The position numbers and the translations under genes were made by a program. Shown piece by piece: positions 9,304 through 18,061 of a stretch of DNA of 64,000 bases. The stretch lies in the NCBI RefSeq assembly GCF_900168065.1, contig NZ_FUZZ01000003.1, forward strand, positions 186,001 through 250,000, read 5' to 3'. Under the pieces are notes generated by a model, which ran no database searches, was not told the origin of the DNA, and was given only the letters and a program-made list of their open reading frames with translations. The DNA is from Chitinophaga ginsengisegetis. GTDB lineage: Bacteria > Bacteroidota > Bacteroidia > Chitinophagales > Chitinophagaceae. Every line of letters begins with the position of its first letter. The stretch's first letter is position 1.

Positions 9304-10448
9304 TTATACATTCCCTTATTTTTCATTTCATCTATGGATTGCTCGTAACTATCCCCCAAGCTCACATTCTGTTTGTTCACCCAATTGGCAAATTCTTTGA
9401 TCCCCTCTTCAAACTGTACTTTTGGCTGAAAACCAAGCCTACTGCCAATTTTAGTAAGATCTGCATAGTTATGCCTGATGTCGCCTAATCTGAAATTACC
9501 TGACACCTTATAGCCCACGGAAGCGCCATAGCAATTAATCAAACTTTTCACAACAGTGAGAACATTAATAGGAACCCCAGTACCTACATTAAAGACCTCA
9601 TTATTGGCTTCGTCCATTTCAATACCCAATATTGTGGCATCTACAACATCATCAATAAAAACAAAGTCTCTGCTCTCTTCACCATCTTCAAAAATATTTA
9701 TAGACTTACCACTTTTAATTAAAGAAGAAAAGATCGATAATATTCCAGTATATGGATTGGATAATGATTGACCAGGGCCGTAAACATTCTGATATCTGAA
9801 TGCAACGGCTGCTATATTAATGGATTTACACACCAGCATTACCATCTGCTCCTGCACCTGCTTTGTAATACCATACACAGATGTTGGGTGAATTTTTGAT
9901 TGTTCATCTGTAGGCACCAACTTCAAGAGTTCATGTATCCCATGGGTACTTACGTTAAAGTCACCTTTCAGCATCTGCTCCTCCATTCTAGCCTCCGGAT
10001 ATACGTACTGCCCGGTGGAAGGTACAAGATATCTGCCTTCTCCATAAATAGCCCGCGATGAAGCTACCACTACTTTTTTTACCGAATGCTTAGTATTGGC
10101 TAATATGTCCAACATCAATGCAGTACCTCCAATATTCACGCTGTTATACTTTTCAATTTCATACATTGATTGACCAGTACCAGTTTCTGCTGCTAAGTGA
10201 ACTACTACATCCTGATTCTTTAATGCTTCCATCCAGTCATTTCGAGAAGTGACGCAACCCTTAATAAAGGTGACCTTATTCTCTATACTCCTGAGCAAAG
10301 GAGAGTTCTTTTCTGGATTCACCCCGTGTATTTGCTCAGATAAATTATCAAGAACAGTTATCGTAAAGCCCTTCTTCAATAACTTTAAAGCTAAGTTAGA
10401 GCCAATAAAACCTGCCCCACCAGTAATTAATACGTTCTTCATAATCAA
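9300..10448 (-). CDS. NAD-dependent sugar epimerase (GalE/WbpP-like SDR)
   Basis: Extended SDR of 382 residues that probably epimerises or otherwise converts a UDP- or dTDP-sugar. It shows LITGGAGFIGSNLAL (NAD loop), HLAAETGTGQSMYE, VVASSRAIYGEG with the catalytic Ser, and SVYGITKQVQEQ with the Tyr-xxx-Lys pair. RDFVFIDDVVDA is the conserved nucleotide-sugar-binding segment near residue 265. A 40-residue insertion before the YxxxK block makes it longer than GalE. The first two Met codons (10448, 10442) are both usable. It overlaps the downstream glycosyltransferase by 4 bp. Confidence 0.85.
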   Translation of the reverse strand: MIMKNVLITGGAGFIGSNLALKLLKKGFTITVLDNLSEQIHGVNPEKNSPLLRSIENKVTFIKGCVTSRNDWMEALKNQDVVVHLAAETGTGQSMYEIEKYNSVNIGGTALMLDILANTKHSVKKVVVASSRAIYGEGRYLVPSTGQYVYPEARMEEQMLKGDFNVSTHGIHELLKLVPTDEQSKIHPTSVYGITKQVQEQMVMLVCKSINIAAVAFRYQNVYGPGQSLSNPYTGILSIFSSLIKSGKSINIFEDGEESRDFVFIDDVVDATILGIEMDEANNEVFNVGTGVPINVLTVVKSLINCYGASVGYKVSGNFRLGDIRHNYADLTKIGSRLGFQPKVQFEEGIKEFANWVNKQNVSLGDSYEQSIDEMKNKGMYK

Positions 10449-10491
10449 ATTCTATTTTACAATTCAATTGACAATACAGATAAAAAGCTCA

Positions 10492-11112
10492 TCAAATAAA
10501 AAAACCTTTATTGTCTGTTTTTCTCCAACTATTCGTTTCAAAACAATATCGCTTGATAATGTAAGCAGGTGCCCCAACAACAATACTGAAATCTGGAATA
10601 TCCTTGGTTACTACAGCGTTGGCACCAATAACACAATTTTTACCGATTTTGGCGCCTAATATACAAACGTTCTCCCCCAACCATGAACCCTCTCCTATAA
10701 TTACTTCCCCTATCTGGCGTATCCGCTGCTTCATCACAGGCAGATGTATATTTTCATAATCATGTAAATTATCCGATATATATACTTTATCTGCTGTCAG
10801 AACATTCCTTTCTAATATGATCTTTTTTGTCGCATAAATATGATTGAAATGTCCGATATTAGAACCGTCCCCAATTTCCAGGACACATTCCTTCTCTCCC
10901 GTTAATGGCAGTGCAGCCAGCCAGGTGCCCTTTGCTACATAAACACTTTCACCTATAATTATATTATTCCCACCATCAATTTTCAGAGGTTTACCAATTA
11001 TAGACTTAATACCTATTCTCTTAAATACAAACTTATAATATAATACTGTTTTTAAAAGATCTATAATTCTGATTAAATATCTCATAATTGCATTGTTAAC
11101 CCAGGTCCACAA
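10492..11112 (-). CDS. Hexapeptide-repeat acetyltransferase
   Basis: Left-handed beta-helix acyltransferase of 206 residues, like the WbbJ/WcaF/CatB group that transfers acetyl groups from acetyl-CoA to sugars. The helix runs through repeats such as IGDGSNIGHFNHI and IGEGSWLGENVCILGAKIG, ending with NAVVTKDIPDFSIVVGAPA, the classic CoA-binding end of the family. A hydrophobic N-terminus (RIIDLLKTVLYYKFVF) may bring it to the membrane. It overlaps the upstream gene by 17 bp. It probably O-acetylates the repeat unit. Confidence 0.85.
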   Translation of the reverse strand: MWTWVNNAIMRYLIRIIDLLKTVLYYKFVFKRIGIKSIIGKPLKIDGGNNIIIGESVYVAKGTWLAALPLTGEKECVLEIGDGSNIGHFNHIYATKKIILERNVLTADKVYISDNLHDYENIHLPVMKQRIRQIGEVIIGEGSWLGENVCILGAKIGKNCVIGANAVVTKDIPDFSIVVGAPAYIIKRYCFETNSWRKTDNKGFFI

Positions 11113-12379
11113 TTGTATTGTTGAAAATAACAGGATAGTTAGAAATATTCAATCCAATAATATAATCCAGCTTTTGTTCTACCTCATTATTATAAATATC
11201 CAGATTATCCATCTGCCGCAAATTTTTTATTTGCATACTGAGCTCTTCAACAGAAGTAAATATATCATCTCTCACTCCAATACCGTTTTCAAAGGAATCA
11301 TCACTAAAACGCAACGAAGGAACACCATATATATATGACTCATAATACGCAGCTGTATTAATTGCCAGAGAAAAATCAAATTTATCACTTTGTAGCAATT
11401 CCGTCAACGTTAGATTGTCCATTAGAATAACTCCCACATCCTTAACTTTTTCTTCATATAACGAAGCATCCAGCGTCGGATGCAGTTTAAAGTATAGTTG
11501 GACATTATCTTCTCTATTCTTTTTTTTATACTCTTCAAGCATGTTTATCAGCTTAAAATTGCTTTCAGCATACTTATGGCGGGCTAAAAAAATAATACAG
11601 CGGCTACATTTTATAGGAGAAGATTTTCTTACAAAATGTGCCTTTCTCGGATATCCACCGATCAGTAATCTATCAGCTGCGATGCCATAACTTACAAACT
11701 CGTCCCTGGTGTAGGCTCCCCAGCAAAAATGGAAGTCAGAAATAAAATTCTCATAGGCTAACGCGTCAATAGGTATATCTCGCTGAAAAATAAAGTATAA
11801 GCCGTGCTGTAACGAATATGTCGGTACTTTTCTTTTCTGAAAATACGATGTAAAAATCGCCTCATATGGGTGTACACTGCTAAAGGCGAGGTAGCTTTCA
11901 TACTTAGTTTCCAGAGAAAACTTTTCCAAGGCATTGATGCAATTGTAGTAATGAACAACTCTCACAAAAAGAAATAGTTTTTCTTTTGTTGTTAAATAAG
12001 GTAGGGGAGTTTTAAAAATAAGTCGATATGCTTTAACTATATTATATCCGCTGAAACATATGCTATATTTACAGTCGTTTAAATCAACTGGATATACATC
12101 ACCCAGTTTATTATTTATAAATTCGAATATTTCATAATAGTCTTTTCTTCTGTTATATCGCCCCATTGTGCTGAGCACTTTAGCTAAAGGGAGCTCTTTA
12201 ATCATTGAAAAATCCAGCCTCACAAATGCAAACAGGCAACTTTTAAAAGAGAAATTCACTCCCGAATAAACAAGCATGATAAGATCTAGTGCTACGATCT
12301 TATCTATACTATACCCTTTAAAATCAACTTTAAGTAAGCTCTTTATTTTTATATAGCGCTTAAAAGAATCACGATCCAT
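11096..12379 (-). CDS. Putative GT-B polysaccharide biosynthesis protein
   Basis: No firm family. The 427-residue protein looks like a two-domain GT-B transferase. A central TYSLQHGLYFIF segment resembles the Q-H-G motif seen in capsule and teichoic-type polysaccharide transferases. WGAYTRDEFVSYGI with LIGGYPRK then matches the usual inter-domain stretch. The C-terminal half has FKLHPTLD and SLAINTAAYYESYIYGVPSL, resembling the H-P and S-x-x-x-E donor-binding motifs. It overlaps wzx upstream by 11 bp and the acetyltransferase downstream by 17 bp, so it is embedded in the operon. Capsule-synthase-like or CDP-glycerol-type transferases are the nearest comparisons. Confidence 0.6.
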   Translation of the reverse strand: MDRDSFKRYIKIKSLLKVDFKGYSIDKIVALDLIMLVYSGVNFSFKSCLFAFVRLDFSMIKELPLAKVLSTMGRYNRRKDYYEIFEFINNKLGDVYPVDLNDCKYSICFSGYNIVKAYRLIFKTPLPYLTTKEKLFLFVRVVHYYNCINALEKFSLETKYESYLAFSSVHPYEAIFTSYFQKRKVPTYSLQHGLYFIFQRDIPIDALAYENFISDFHFCWGAYTRDEFVSYGIAADRLLIGGYPRKAHFVRKSSPIKCSRCIIFLARHKYAESNFKLINMLEEYKKKNREDNVQLYFKLHPTLDASLYEEKVKDVGVILMDNLTLTELLQSDKFDFSLAINTAAYYESYIYGVPSLRFSDDSFENGIGVRDDIFTSVEELSMQIKNLRQMDNLDIYNNEVEQKLDYIIGLNISNYPVIFNNTIVDLG

Positions 12380-13814
12380 CTCGTTTCAAAATTTTTTTTA
12401 AACTATCATTACTAAACAGCTTTCTATCCAAAAGATATACAACAATAAAATAGTAAATAATTGAAATAAAAATGCTCCAAATCTTTACAAAAGCATAATG
12501 GTTATAAATAAGTTTAAAAGAAACAGCGATCACCAGGGAGATCAATATCGTTTTTAGGTAGCTTTTAATTGGGAAATAGTCTAACAATGAAACTTTCAAC
12601 CTCCTATTCATAATAGTTACAGGTAAAATATATCCAAGATAGGTACTTAATATCCCTGCGTAAACAGCTCCCATTACCCCCCATTTTAAAATAAAAAAAT
12701 AATTCAAAATGAAATTGATTACTAAGTTAATAGTAGTATTTATGAATACCCACATTTGCAGACCAATTGCATTCATCATCATTGAAAACAATACTACTGT
12801 ACCGAAGAAGCGCAGGGTATAAATTTGAAAAATATAGCCGGAAAAGGCAAACTTATCTGAATAAAGCCAGGTAATAAGCTCCTGGCCAAAAACCAAACAA
12901 TAAACAAATATTGGGACCAACAAAAAAGTGACTTTCTCCGTGGCCCGTTGAAGATTATCAACTATTTGTTTGAAATCGCCCTCATGATAATTCTTGGATA
13001 TCCTTGGCAATAAAGCGGTAACTACAGACCCTGTAATAATCCCAATAAACGGAAAAACAAAAGCACCAACCTGGTAATCGGCAAAATCACCAGGCCCTAA
13101 CATGCTTGATATCATAATTCTGTCCACAATGAGATACAAATTACTTATTACAGCAACCAGGCACAAGGGATAGAGATAAGAGAATTCTTCCTTTTTAAGA
13201 AATACATTGTTCTTTAGTTTGAGAAATGGCGCGACCTTAGGTAATAAAAAGATTAACCTGATGCTATCGACCAGTAATTGTCCTAAAAGAATCTCTTTAA
13301 TATTAAATTTTAGAAAAAAAGCAATTACTAAAAGGCAGATGCAGAATATCAGATAAAAGACATTATTCCAGATATAGTAATATAAATTATGGGTCAATAA
13401 GCAAAAATTCGAAAAATAAACAAATAATAAGCGCACTAAAGCAATCCCTGCAATAACTAGAACGTAGTTGGTCATAAACGAATTATCCAACCGCAGGGCC
13501 AACCATTTGTTAAGAGCAAGGAATAAAATGACCAATGATATCGAAGTCAGAGATAAAAAAATAAAGAATCGCTTGAAAGCTCCTTTATGCTGATCTGTAT
13601 TCACATACTTTCCAAAGAAAAAGCTCAATGCATTGGGTATGCTTGAGGCGATAACCGCCAGGAAGTTTATTAATACAAATAACTGCTGATAACGTCCAAA
13701 ATCAGCTTTATTAATAATCAACCGGGCAACGAAAATACTAAATAATAAGCTTGTTAATACCTGGAATACATTGCTTATAGATAAAAGTATACTTTCTTTT
13801 CGTAAGGACATCAA
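12369..13814 (-). CDS. wzx: Wzx-type polysaccharide flippase
   Basis: Predicted MOP-superfamily exporter that flips the undecaprenyl-linked repeat unit across the inner membrane. The 481 residues give about fourteen hydrophobic segments, starting SILLSISNVFQVLTSLLFS, the usual N-terminal helix of Wzx/RfbX proteins, with charged residues (for example RFFGTVV and RIMISSML) within otherwise hydrophobic helices. It overlaps the HAD gene upstream by 4 bp and the GT-B gene downstream by 11 bp. Together with Wzy-like, Wzz-like and Wza-like genes it marks a Wzx/Wzy-dependent pathway. Confidence 0.86.
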   Translation of the reverse strand: MMSLRKESILLSISNVFQVLTSLLFSIFVARLIINKADFGRYQQLFVLINFLAVIASSIPNALSFFFGKYVNTDQHKGAFKRFFIFLSLTSISLVILFLALNKWLALRLDNSFMTNYVLVIAGIALVRLLFVYFSNFCLLTHNLYYYIWNNVFYLIFCICLLVIAFFLKFNIKEILLGQLLVDSIRLIFLLPKVAPFLKLKNNVFLKKEEFSYLYPLCLVAVISNLYLIVDRIMISSMLGPGDFADYQVGAFVFPFIGIITGSVVTALLPRISKNYHEGDFKQIVDNLQRATEKVTFLLVPIFVYCLVFGQELITWLYSDKFAFSGYIFQIYTLRFFGTVVLFSMMMNAIGLQMWVFINTTINLVINFILNYFFILKWGVMGAVYAGILSTYLGYILPVTIMNRRLKVSLLDYFPIKSYLKTILISLVIAVSFKLIYNHYAFVKIWSIFISIIYYFIVVYLLDRKLFSNDSLKKILKRDGS

Positions 13815-14437
13815 ATGTGCTTTAATTCAGAAAAACTTTCAATATAATTATAGCCCTTTTCTTTCAAAGAGGGGTTGTTATATCCCCAAAAAGAGATACC
13901 ATTTAAACTGGCCGCATCAAAATCGTTTTGAGAATCTCCTATCAAACAGATTTCATCTATAGAGTAAGGTACCTCGCCCAACAATTCAGCCACCAACTTA
14001 TTCTTAACGGTTGGCGAGCCATTTATGGATTTAAAATATTGACTCAGATTAAGCTTGGAACATAAAAAGCGCAATTCATTCTGGTCAGATCCAGAAACGA
14101 TATGAAATTCGTAATCTTTGTAATGCTTTGCTATAAATAAATTAGCATCCTGGATAAGGTTGGCGGGATCAACTAACATTTCGCGCATAATATTTGAAAA
14201 CGCATCTGCATACCTATTCACCTCTTCTTCTGAAATTGGCTCACCCAAAATTTGTTCAAAAAAATAACGTATTTTATGATATCTGGATAACCCTCCGTTT
14301 TCTCGGTGATACCGGATTAACTCATCTATTGCATTATGGGGAAATGCCGATAATATTCGTATAAATCCAACATCTCTAATGTGCATTGAGTCTAATATTA
14401 CCCCATCAAAATCCCAGAAAATGCTTTTTATACTCAT
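13811..14437 (-). CDS. HAD-IA family phosphatase
   Basis: Cytoplasmic HAD hydrolase of 208 residues with full catalytic motifs: WDFDGVILDS (Asp9, Asp11), VSGSDQNEL (motif II Ser), SPTVKNKL (motif III Lys) and LIGDSQNDFDAA (motif IV). A helical cap lies between motifs I and II (about residues 18-85). It overlaps wzx by 4 bp and shares one base with the sialidase-like gene upstream. In Kdo and neuraminic acid pathways a HAD phosphatase acts between the aldol step and CMP activation, so this protein may dephosphorylate a 2-keto sugar acid made by the aldolase gene at 16388-17959. That role is inference. Confidence 0.83.
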   Translation of the reverse strand: MSIKSIFWDFDGVILDSMHIRDVGFIRILSAFPHNAIDELIRYHRENGGLSRYHKIRYFFEQILGEPISEEEVNRYADAFSNIMREMLVDPANLIQDANLFIAKHYKDYEFHIVSGSDQNELRFLCSKLNLSQYFKSINGSPTVKNKLVAELLGEVPYSIDEICLIGDSQNDFDAASLNGISFWGYNNPSLKEKGYNYIESFSELKHI

Positions 14438-15600
14438 TAGTTATCTATTAGTACTTTTTTTATTTGTGGTTTTCTAATATTCGAACTATCTATAATCATC
14501 TTTTCGGTAAGCTTCACCATTAATATCTCCTTTGCTTTGTATCTTTCACGGTCATAGACCACATAAATAGTCCCATCTTTATCTTCCGAAGCATCTGGGT
14601 ATGAAACTTCATTACGGTCATCAATTAACATTTTATATGGCCAGGTCTTTCCGTCATCTGCCGAAAGAAAAGCTGTCAAATTCGTCCTTTCCCGACTATT
14701 ATTCATTATTAAAATTAATCTTCCAGAGCTTAATTTCCGGATATGAAACCTACTACAAGCGGCCGGACCACAACGTTTAAAAAATTGGGCCTGCTCCCAT
14801 GTACGTCCCGTATCGGCAGAATACGACTCATAAATTCCCCTTTTACTTCTTATCAACGCCCATAATCTACCATCCTTAAGTTCTACAATCTGATGCTCTG
14901 AAACTTCTTCGTATGTTTTATCAATCCCTATTTTCCCGATGAATAACAAACTATCGGATTGAGACCGATAAACATTAACTCCGGCTTCTTCCGGATGCTG
15001 CGGAGCTTGCATGAAATCGTAAACCTTATTCCAATACGCAATTGGATATACTACCTCTTTATTAATCAAAGTAGGTTTATTCATCATCACGCCATTTGCC
15101 AATCGTTTAGGTGAGGACCACGTTATGCCCGACACGTCTCTTTCTATGTTCCACACTCCACCTACGCCGTCCCATGACTTCCGAAAACATTGAGCCCAGT
15201 ACAAATGCAATTTGTTGTGCTCATTATCAACCCAAAGACAAGGATCAAAAACCCTATATCCTGCATTGGGTTGAACGATAACAACATTTTTCTTCCAGGT
15301 AACTCCATCATCCATACTTTTCGCCATAACAATGTAGTTGCCGATCTCTTCTCCATTTCCCCCTGAATACCATGCCGTCCATATTTCTTTGTTGGGTAAC
15401 AATTCAATAGTAGGAATCCCTTGCCATACTTTTTTATTGTAAATTGGATCCTGTGTATCATAAATGATAGTGACAGACTTTACTGAGGGATCGTATGATT
15501 CCAAAGGATCTTCTTTTTTGCATCCAAGTAAAATAAAAATCAGACAAGTCACGATTGCCGTGAATGCAAATTGGGTCTGAACTCGAGTATAAAAAAGCAT
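14437..15600 (-). CDS. Sialidase-fold (BNR-repeat) lipoprotein
   Basis: Predicted lipoprotein of 387 residues: a hydrophobic start ending LIFILLGC (lipobox Cys near residue 27). The rest has at least four BNR/Asp-box-like repeats (for example SMDDGVTWKK, SADTGRTWEQ, SADDGKTWPY), marking a six-bladed sialidase-type propeller. SYPDASEDKDGTIYVVYD fits the sialidase-like superfamily DUF4185/exo-alpha-sialidase group. An Arg triad is not certain. In a polysaccharide synthesis locus next to a CMP-sugar synthetase gene, it may hydrolyse or bind the sugar acid of the polymer. Other possibilities are lyase or pure binding protein. Confidence 0.75.
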   Translation of the reverse strand: MLFYTRVQTQFAFTAIVTCLIFILLGCKKEDPLESYDPSVKSVTIIYDTQDPIYNKKVWQGIPTIELLPNKEIWTAWYSGGNGEEIGNYIVMAKSMDDGVTWKKNVVIVQPNAGYRVFDPCLWVDNEHNKLHLYWAQCFRKSWDGVGGVWNIERDVSGITWSSPKRLANGVMMNKPTLINKEVVYPIAYWNKVYDFMQAPQHPEEAGVNVYRSQSDSLLFIGKIGIDKTYEEVSEHQIVELKDGRLWALIRSKRGIYESYSADTGRTWEQAQFFKRCGPAACSRFHIRKLSSGRLILIMNNSRERTNLTAFLSADDGKTWPYKMLIDDRNEVSYPDASEDKDGTIYVVYDRERYKAKEILMVKLTEKMIIDSSNIRKPQIKKVLIDN

Positions 15601-15645
15601 GCATTAAGGCTTAAAGTGGTATAGGGAATGTATTAATGAATTGTA

Positions 15646-16380
15646 TTAATTTTTATTACGCATAGCTTCTTCAACCCGTTTCACATCATCTGGGATATCG
15701 ACAGCCAAAGATGTTCTTGAAGTCCTTACCATCTTAATTGGTATTCCCAAATCAAAAAAACGAAGAATTTCAATATCCTCATATTTTTCAAACTCAGCCT
15801 TTTCTTTACAATTCCCAAATGCTTCAAGTTCTTTATAGTTAAACGCATAAATACAAACTTGCTTAAAGTAGATAGGATACTGATCTCCTTTCTCTTTAAT
15901 TCCCGGAATTGCTAATCTGGACATATAGACCAGGTCATCATTCTTATTCGCAAGTACTTTAGGAATATTAACGTTCTGAGGATCTTCCTGTAAATCAATC
16001 GGGAACATTCCATTGATGATTTTGTCTGGGTACTGCGCCTTTACTGCAGCTATCTGTTTAATATCATCAGGGTTCAACATTGGCTCATCACCTTGAACAT
16101 TAATATAAATATCAGCTTTGATAAGTTTAGCCACTTCCCATACCCTGTCAGTTCCTGTTAAACAATCAGAGGGTGTCATTACCACCTGAAAGCCATATTC
16201 CTCTACTTTGCTTTTTATCTGTTCATCATCTGTTGCTATAAAAGTATTTTGCTTTCCAAGCGCTTTTTCTACTATTTCAGCGACATGTATGATCATTGGT
16301 TTGTTTAAAATCTCCACCAATGGTTTACCCGGGAATCTGCTGGATCGAAACCTAGCAGGAATGACACCAATTATTTTCAT
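15646..16380 (-). CDS. CMP-Kdo synthetase-like cytidylyltransferase
   Basis: Cytidylyltransferase of the KdsB/NeuA fold that should activate a 2-keto sugar acid with CTP. The 244 residues start MKIIGVIPARFRSSRFPGKPL, the nucleotide-binding loop, with ATDDEQI, TGTDRVWEVA and INVQGDEPML as in KdsB. The middle (residues 135-170) is less like classical KdsB, which may mean a different substrate. Housekeeping KdsB for lipid A core could also be this gene, but its place 8 bp downstream of an aldolase gene in a polymer locus argues for a dedicated copy. The KdsB fold is firm; the substrate is open. Confidence 0.85.
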   Translation of the reverse strand: MKIIGVIPARFRSSRFPGKPLVEILNKPMIIHVAEIVEKALGKQNTFIATDDEQIKSKVEEYGFQVVMTPSDCLTGTDRVWEVAKLIKADIYINVQGDEPMLNPDDIKQIAAVKAQYPDKIINGMFPIDLQEDPQNVNIPKVLANKNDDLVYMSRLAIPGIKEKGDQYPIYFKQVCIYAFNYKELEAFGNCKEKAEFEKYEDIEILRFFDLGIPIKMVRTSRTSLAVDIPDDVKRVEEAMRNKN

Positions 16381-16387
16381 TTTAAAA

Positions 16388-17959
16388 TTAATCTAGATAA
16401 GAAAATATTGAAGACTGGGAAAGACCCTTATATTTTGTCGGAGTAAGTGCCTGTACAGCCTTTAAATTCAACGCTAAAGCCCTGTCAAATATATACTGAT
16501 TCTCTTGTGCCAGTTCATATTGAGTAGCATTAATAATATCATCGATACCACTCCCTGATCTGTAACCATCAAATCCAACAAAATATAATTCATCTATTCC
16601 CATATCTATTGCAGTTTGAATAGAAACAGTCAACGGAGAATCATGATGCTTATCTATAAAGGTGATTTTCTGCAGCTCAAATGAATTTTTCACAACATCC
16701 TCAGGCACATAGGTTCCCATTCTCCTCGGAAACGGAGGTAGTATACATGAAACACTTAAAGCTTTCAGATTATCAAATAAACTGGAAAGGCGATGGCCCT
16801 CATTACCTATGAGGCAATAAAACTGAGTTGCTTCAATATCCTCATACCACTTTGCATTTCTCGTACTTGAATGGATGACACAATACTCATCATTGCTGTT
16901 TTCTAGTAACGCTTTCACAGCTCTGGCATGCTCTACAGCTGATTTACCGCCCCCAATAATAATAGCCTTTGTATGCTTTCCTTTTGTGGGCTCGAATGAA
17001 GGTAATTGAAGATTATCCATTACATTTTCCTTCTGATTATTCAAGGCATTAACAATAGTGCTGATGGAATATCTATTTTTGCCAACCCACTCCATAACAT
17101 CTTTCTGAGGAAGAGAATTAGCTCCAGAAACCATATAAGGTAAATTAGTCCCCCATTCGTATTTCTTCTGATAAGCGGCAAATGCCGAAACTACATCGCT
17201 CAAAGCATTATAGTCAATAGAAAGCTTTTTCTGGGCATTCAAAACGGTCAACAATAATTCTGTTTTTAGATTGCCGGCACCTCTCCCCATTCCACTAATT
17301 GTAGCATCTATCATATCAGCACCGGCTTCTATCGCTGTTAAAGAATTAATCAAAGCCATTTCCACATTATTATGACCATGAAAACCAACAGGCATACTTA
17401 ATACTTCTTTACATTTTTCTACCGCCGAACGTACTTCCTCAGGATACACACCGCCGTAGGAATCAACCAGACTAAAGTAATCAACAAGACCATTCATTGA
17501 AGGGAACTTCGCAAAAACATCCGGAGATTTCATAACCTTAGACATATACATGAGATTGAAGCCTACTTCAAAACCCAGCTTCTTAATTTCTTCAGCCAGC
17601 TTCAAGCCAGAATCAAATCTAACTGGATCAACAGCCATCCTCACTATATCAATACTTTCCTTTAAATGCCCTAATAAGGATGCAACATTTTCAGGAGCGT
17701 TATCTCTTTCATTTAGCATCACTGCTATTTTCTTGGAAGGCAGAGATTTACGAATATCATTAAGAATAAATTGCGGACAATAAAAAAACTCACCCAAATA
17801 ATGGGTCTGAGGTAAACTTCTATAACCTACCTCCACTACATCAATTGGAAGCTTTTCGACGCTTTTAAAATAGACATCAAGCAGAGATTTATCAAAATCC
17901 CAATTTGTGTAATATCCTCCATCACGCAAAGTGCAATCCAATATTTTAACTTTATTCAT
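16388..17959 (-). CDS. DRE-TIM aldolase fused to a second domain
   Basis: Two-domain protein of 523 residues. Residues 1 to about 290 are a DRE-TIM metallolyase barrel: ILDCTLRDGGYY (metal and substrate Asp/Arg), DVVEVGYR, VGFHGHNNVEMAL (metal His pair) and GMGRGAGNLKTE, closest to 4-hydroxy-2-oxovalerate aldolases such as DmpG/BphI. Residues about 320-523 begin KAIIIGGGKSAVEHARAV and include ELYFVGFDGYRSG; this part resembles DUF115/MptE-like domains, with low certainty. It is the gene directly before the KdsB homologue (8 bp). Inferred role: join pyruvate to an aldehyde sugar to give a 2-keto acid that is then CMP-activated. Confidence 0.78.
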   Translation of the reverse strand: MNKVKILDCTLRDGGYYTNWDFDKSLLDVYFKSVEKLPIDVVEVGYRSLPQTHYLGEFFYCPQFILNDIRKSLPSKKIAVMLNERDNAPENVASLLGHLKESIDIVRMAVDPVRFDSGLKLAEEIKKLGFEVGFNLMYMSKVMKSPDVFAKFPSMNGLVDYFSLVDSYGGVYPEEVRSAVEKCKEVLSMPVGFHGHNNVEMALINSLTAIEAGADMIDATISGMGRGAGNLKTELLLTVLNAQKKLSIDYNALSDVVSAFAAYQKKYEWGTNLPYMVSGANSLPQKDVMEWVGKNRYSISTIVNALNNQKENVMDNLQLPSFEPTKGKHTKAIIIGGGKSAVEHARAVKALLENSNDEYCVIHSSTRNAKWYEDIEATQFYCLIGNEGHRLSSLFDNLKALSVSCILPPFPRRMGTYVPEDVVKNSFELQKITFIDKHHDSPLTVSIQTAIDMGIDELYFVGFDGYRSGSGIDDIINATQYELAQENQYIFDRALALNLKAVQALTPTKYKGLSQSSIFSYLD

Positions 17960-18061
17960 TGTTAGTTCTTTAAAAGAATTCAGCTTAATAAAAAAAATAT
18001 CTACAATTCATATCCATATTCGAATTCCCAACCGCGCTATCTTCTAATTAGCTATTATAGA

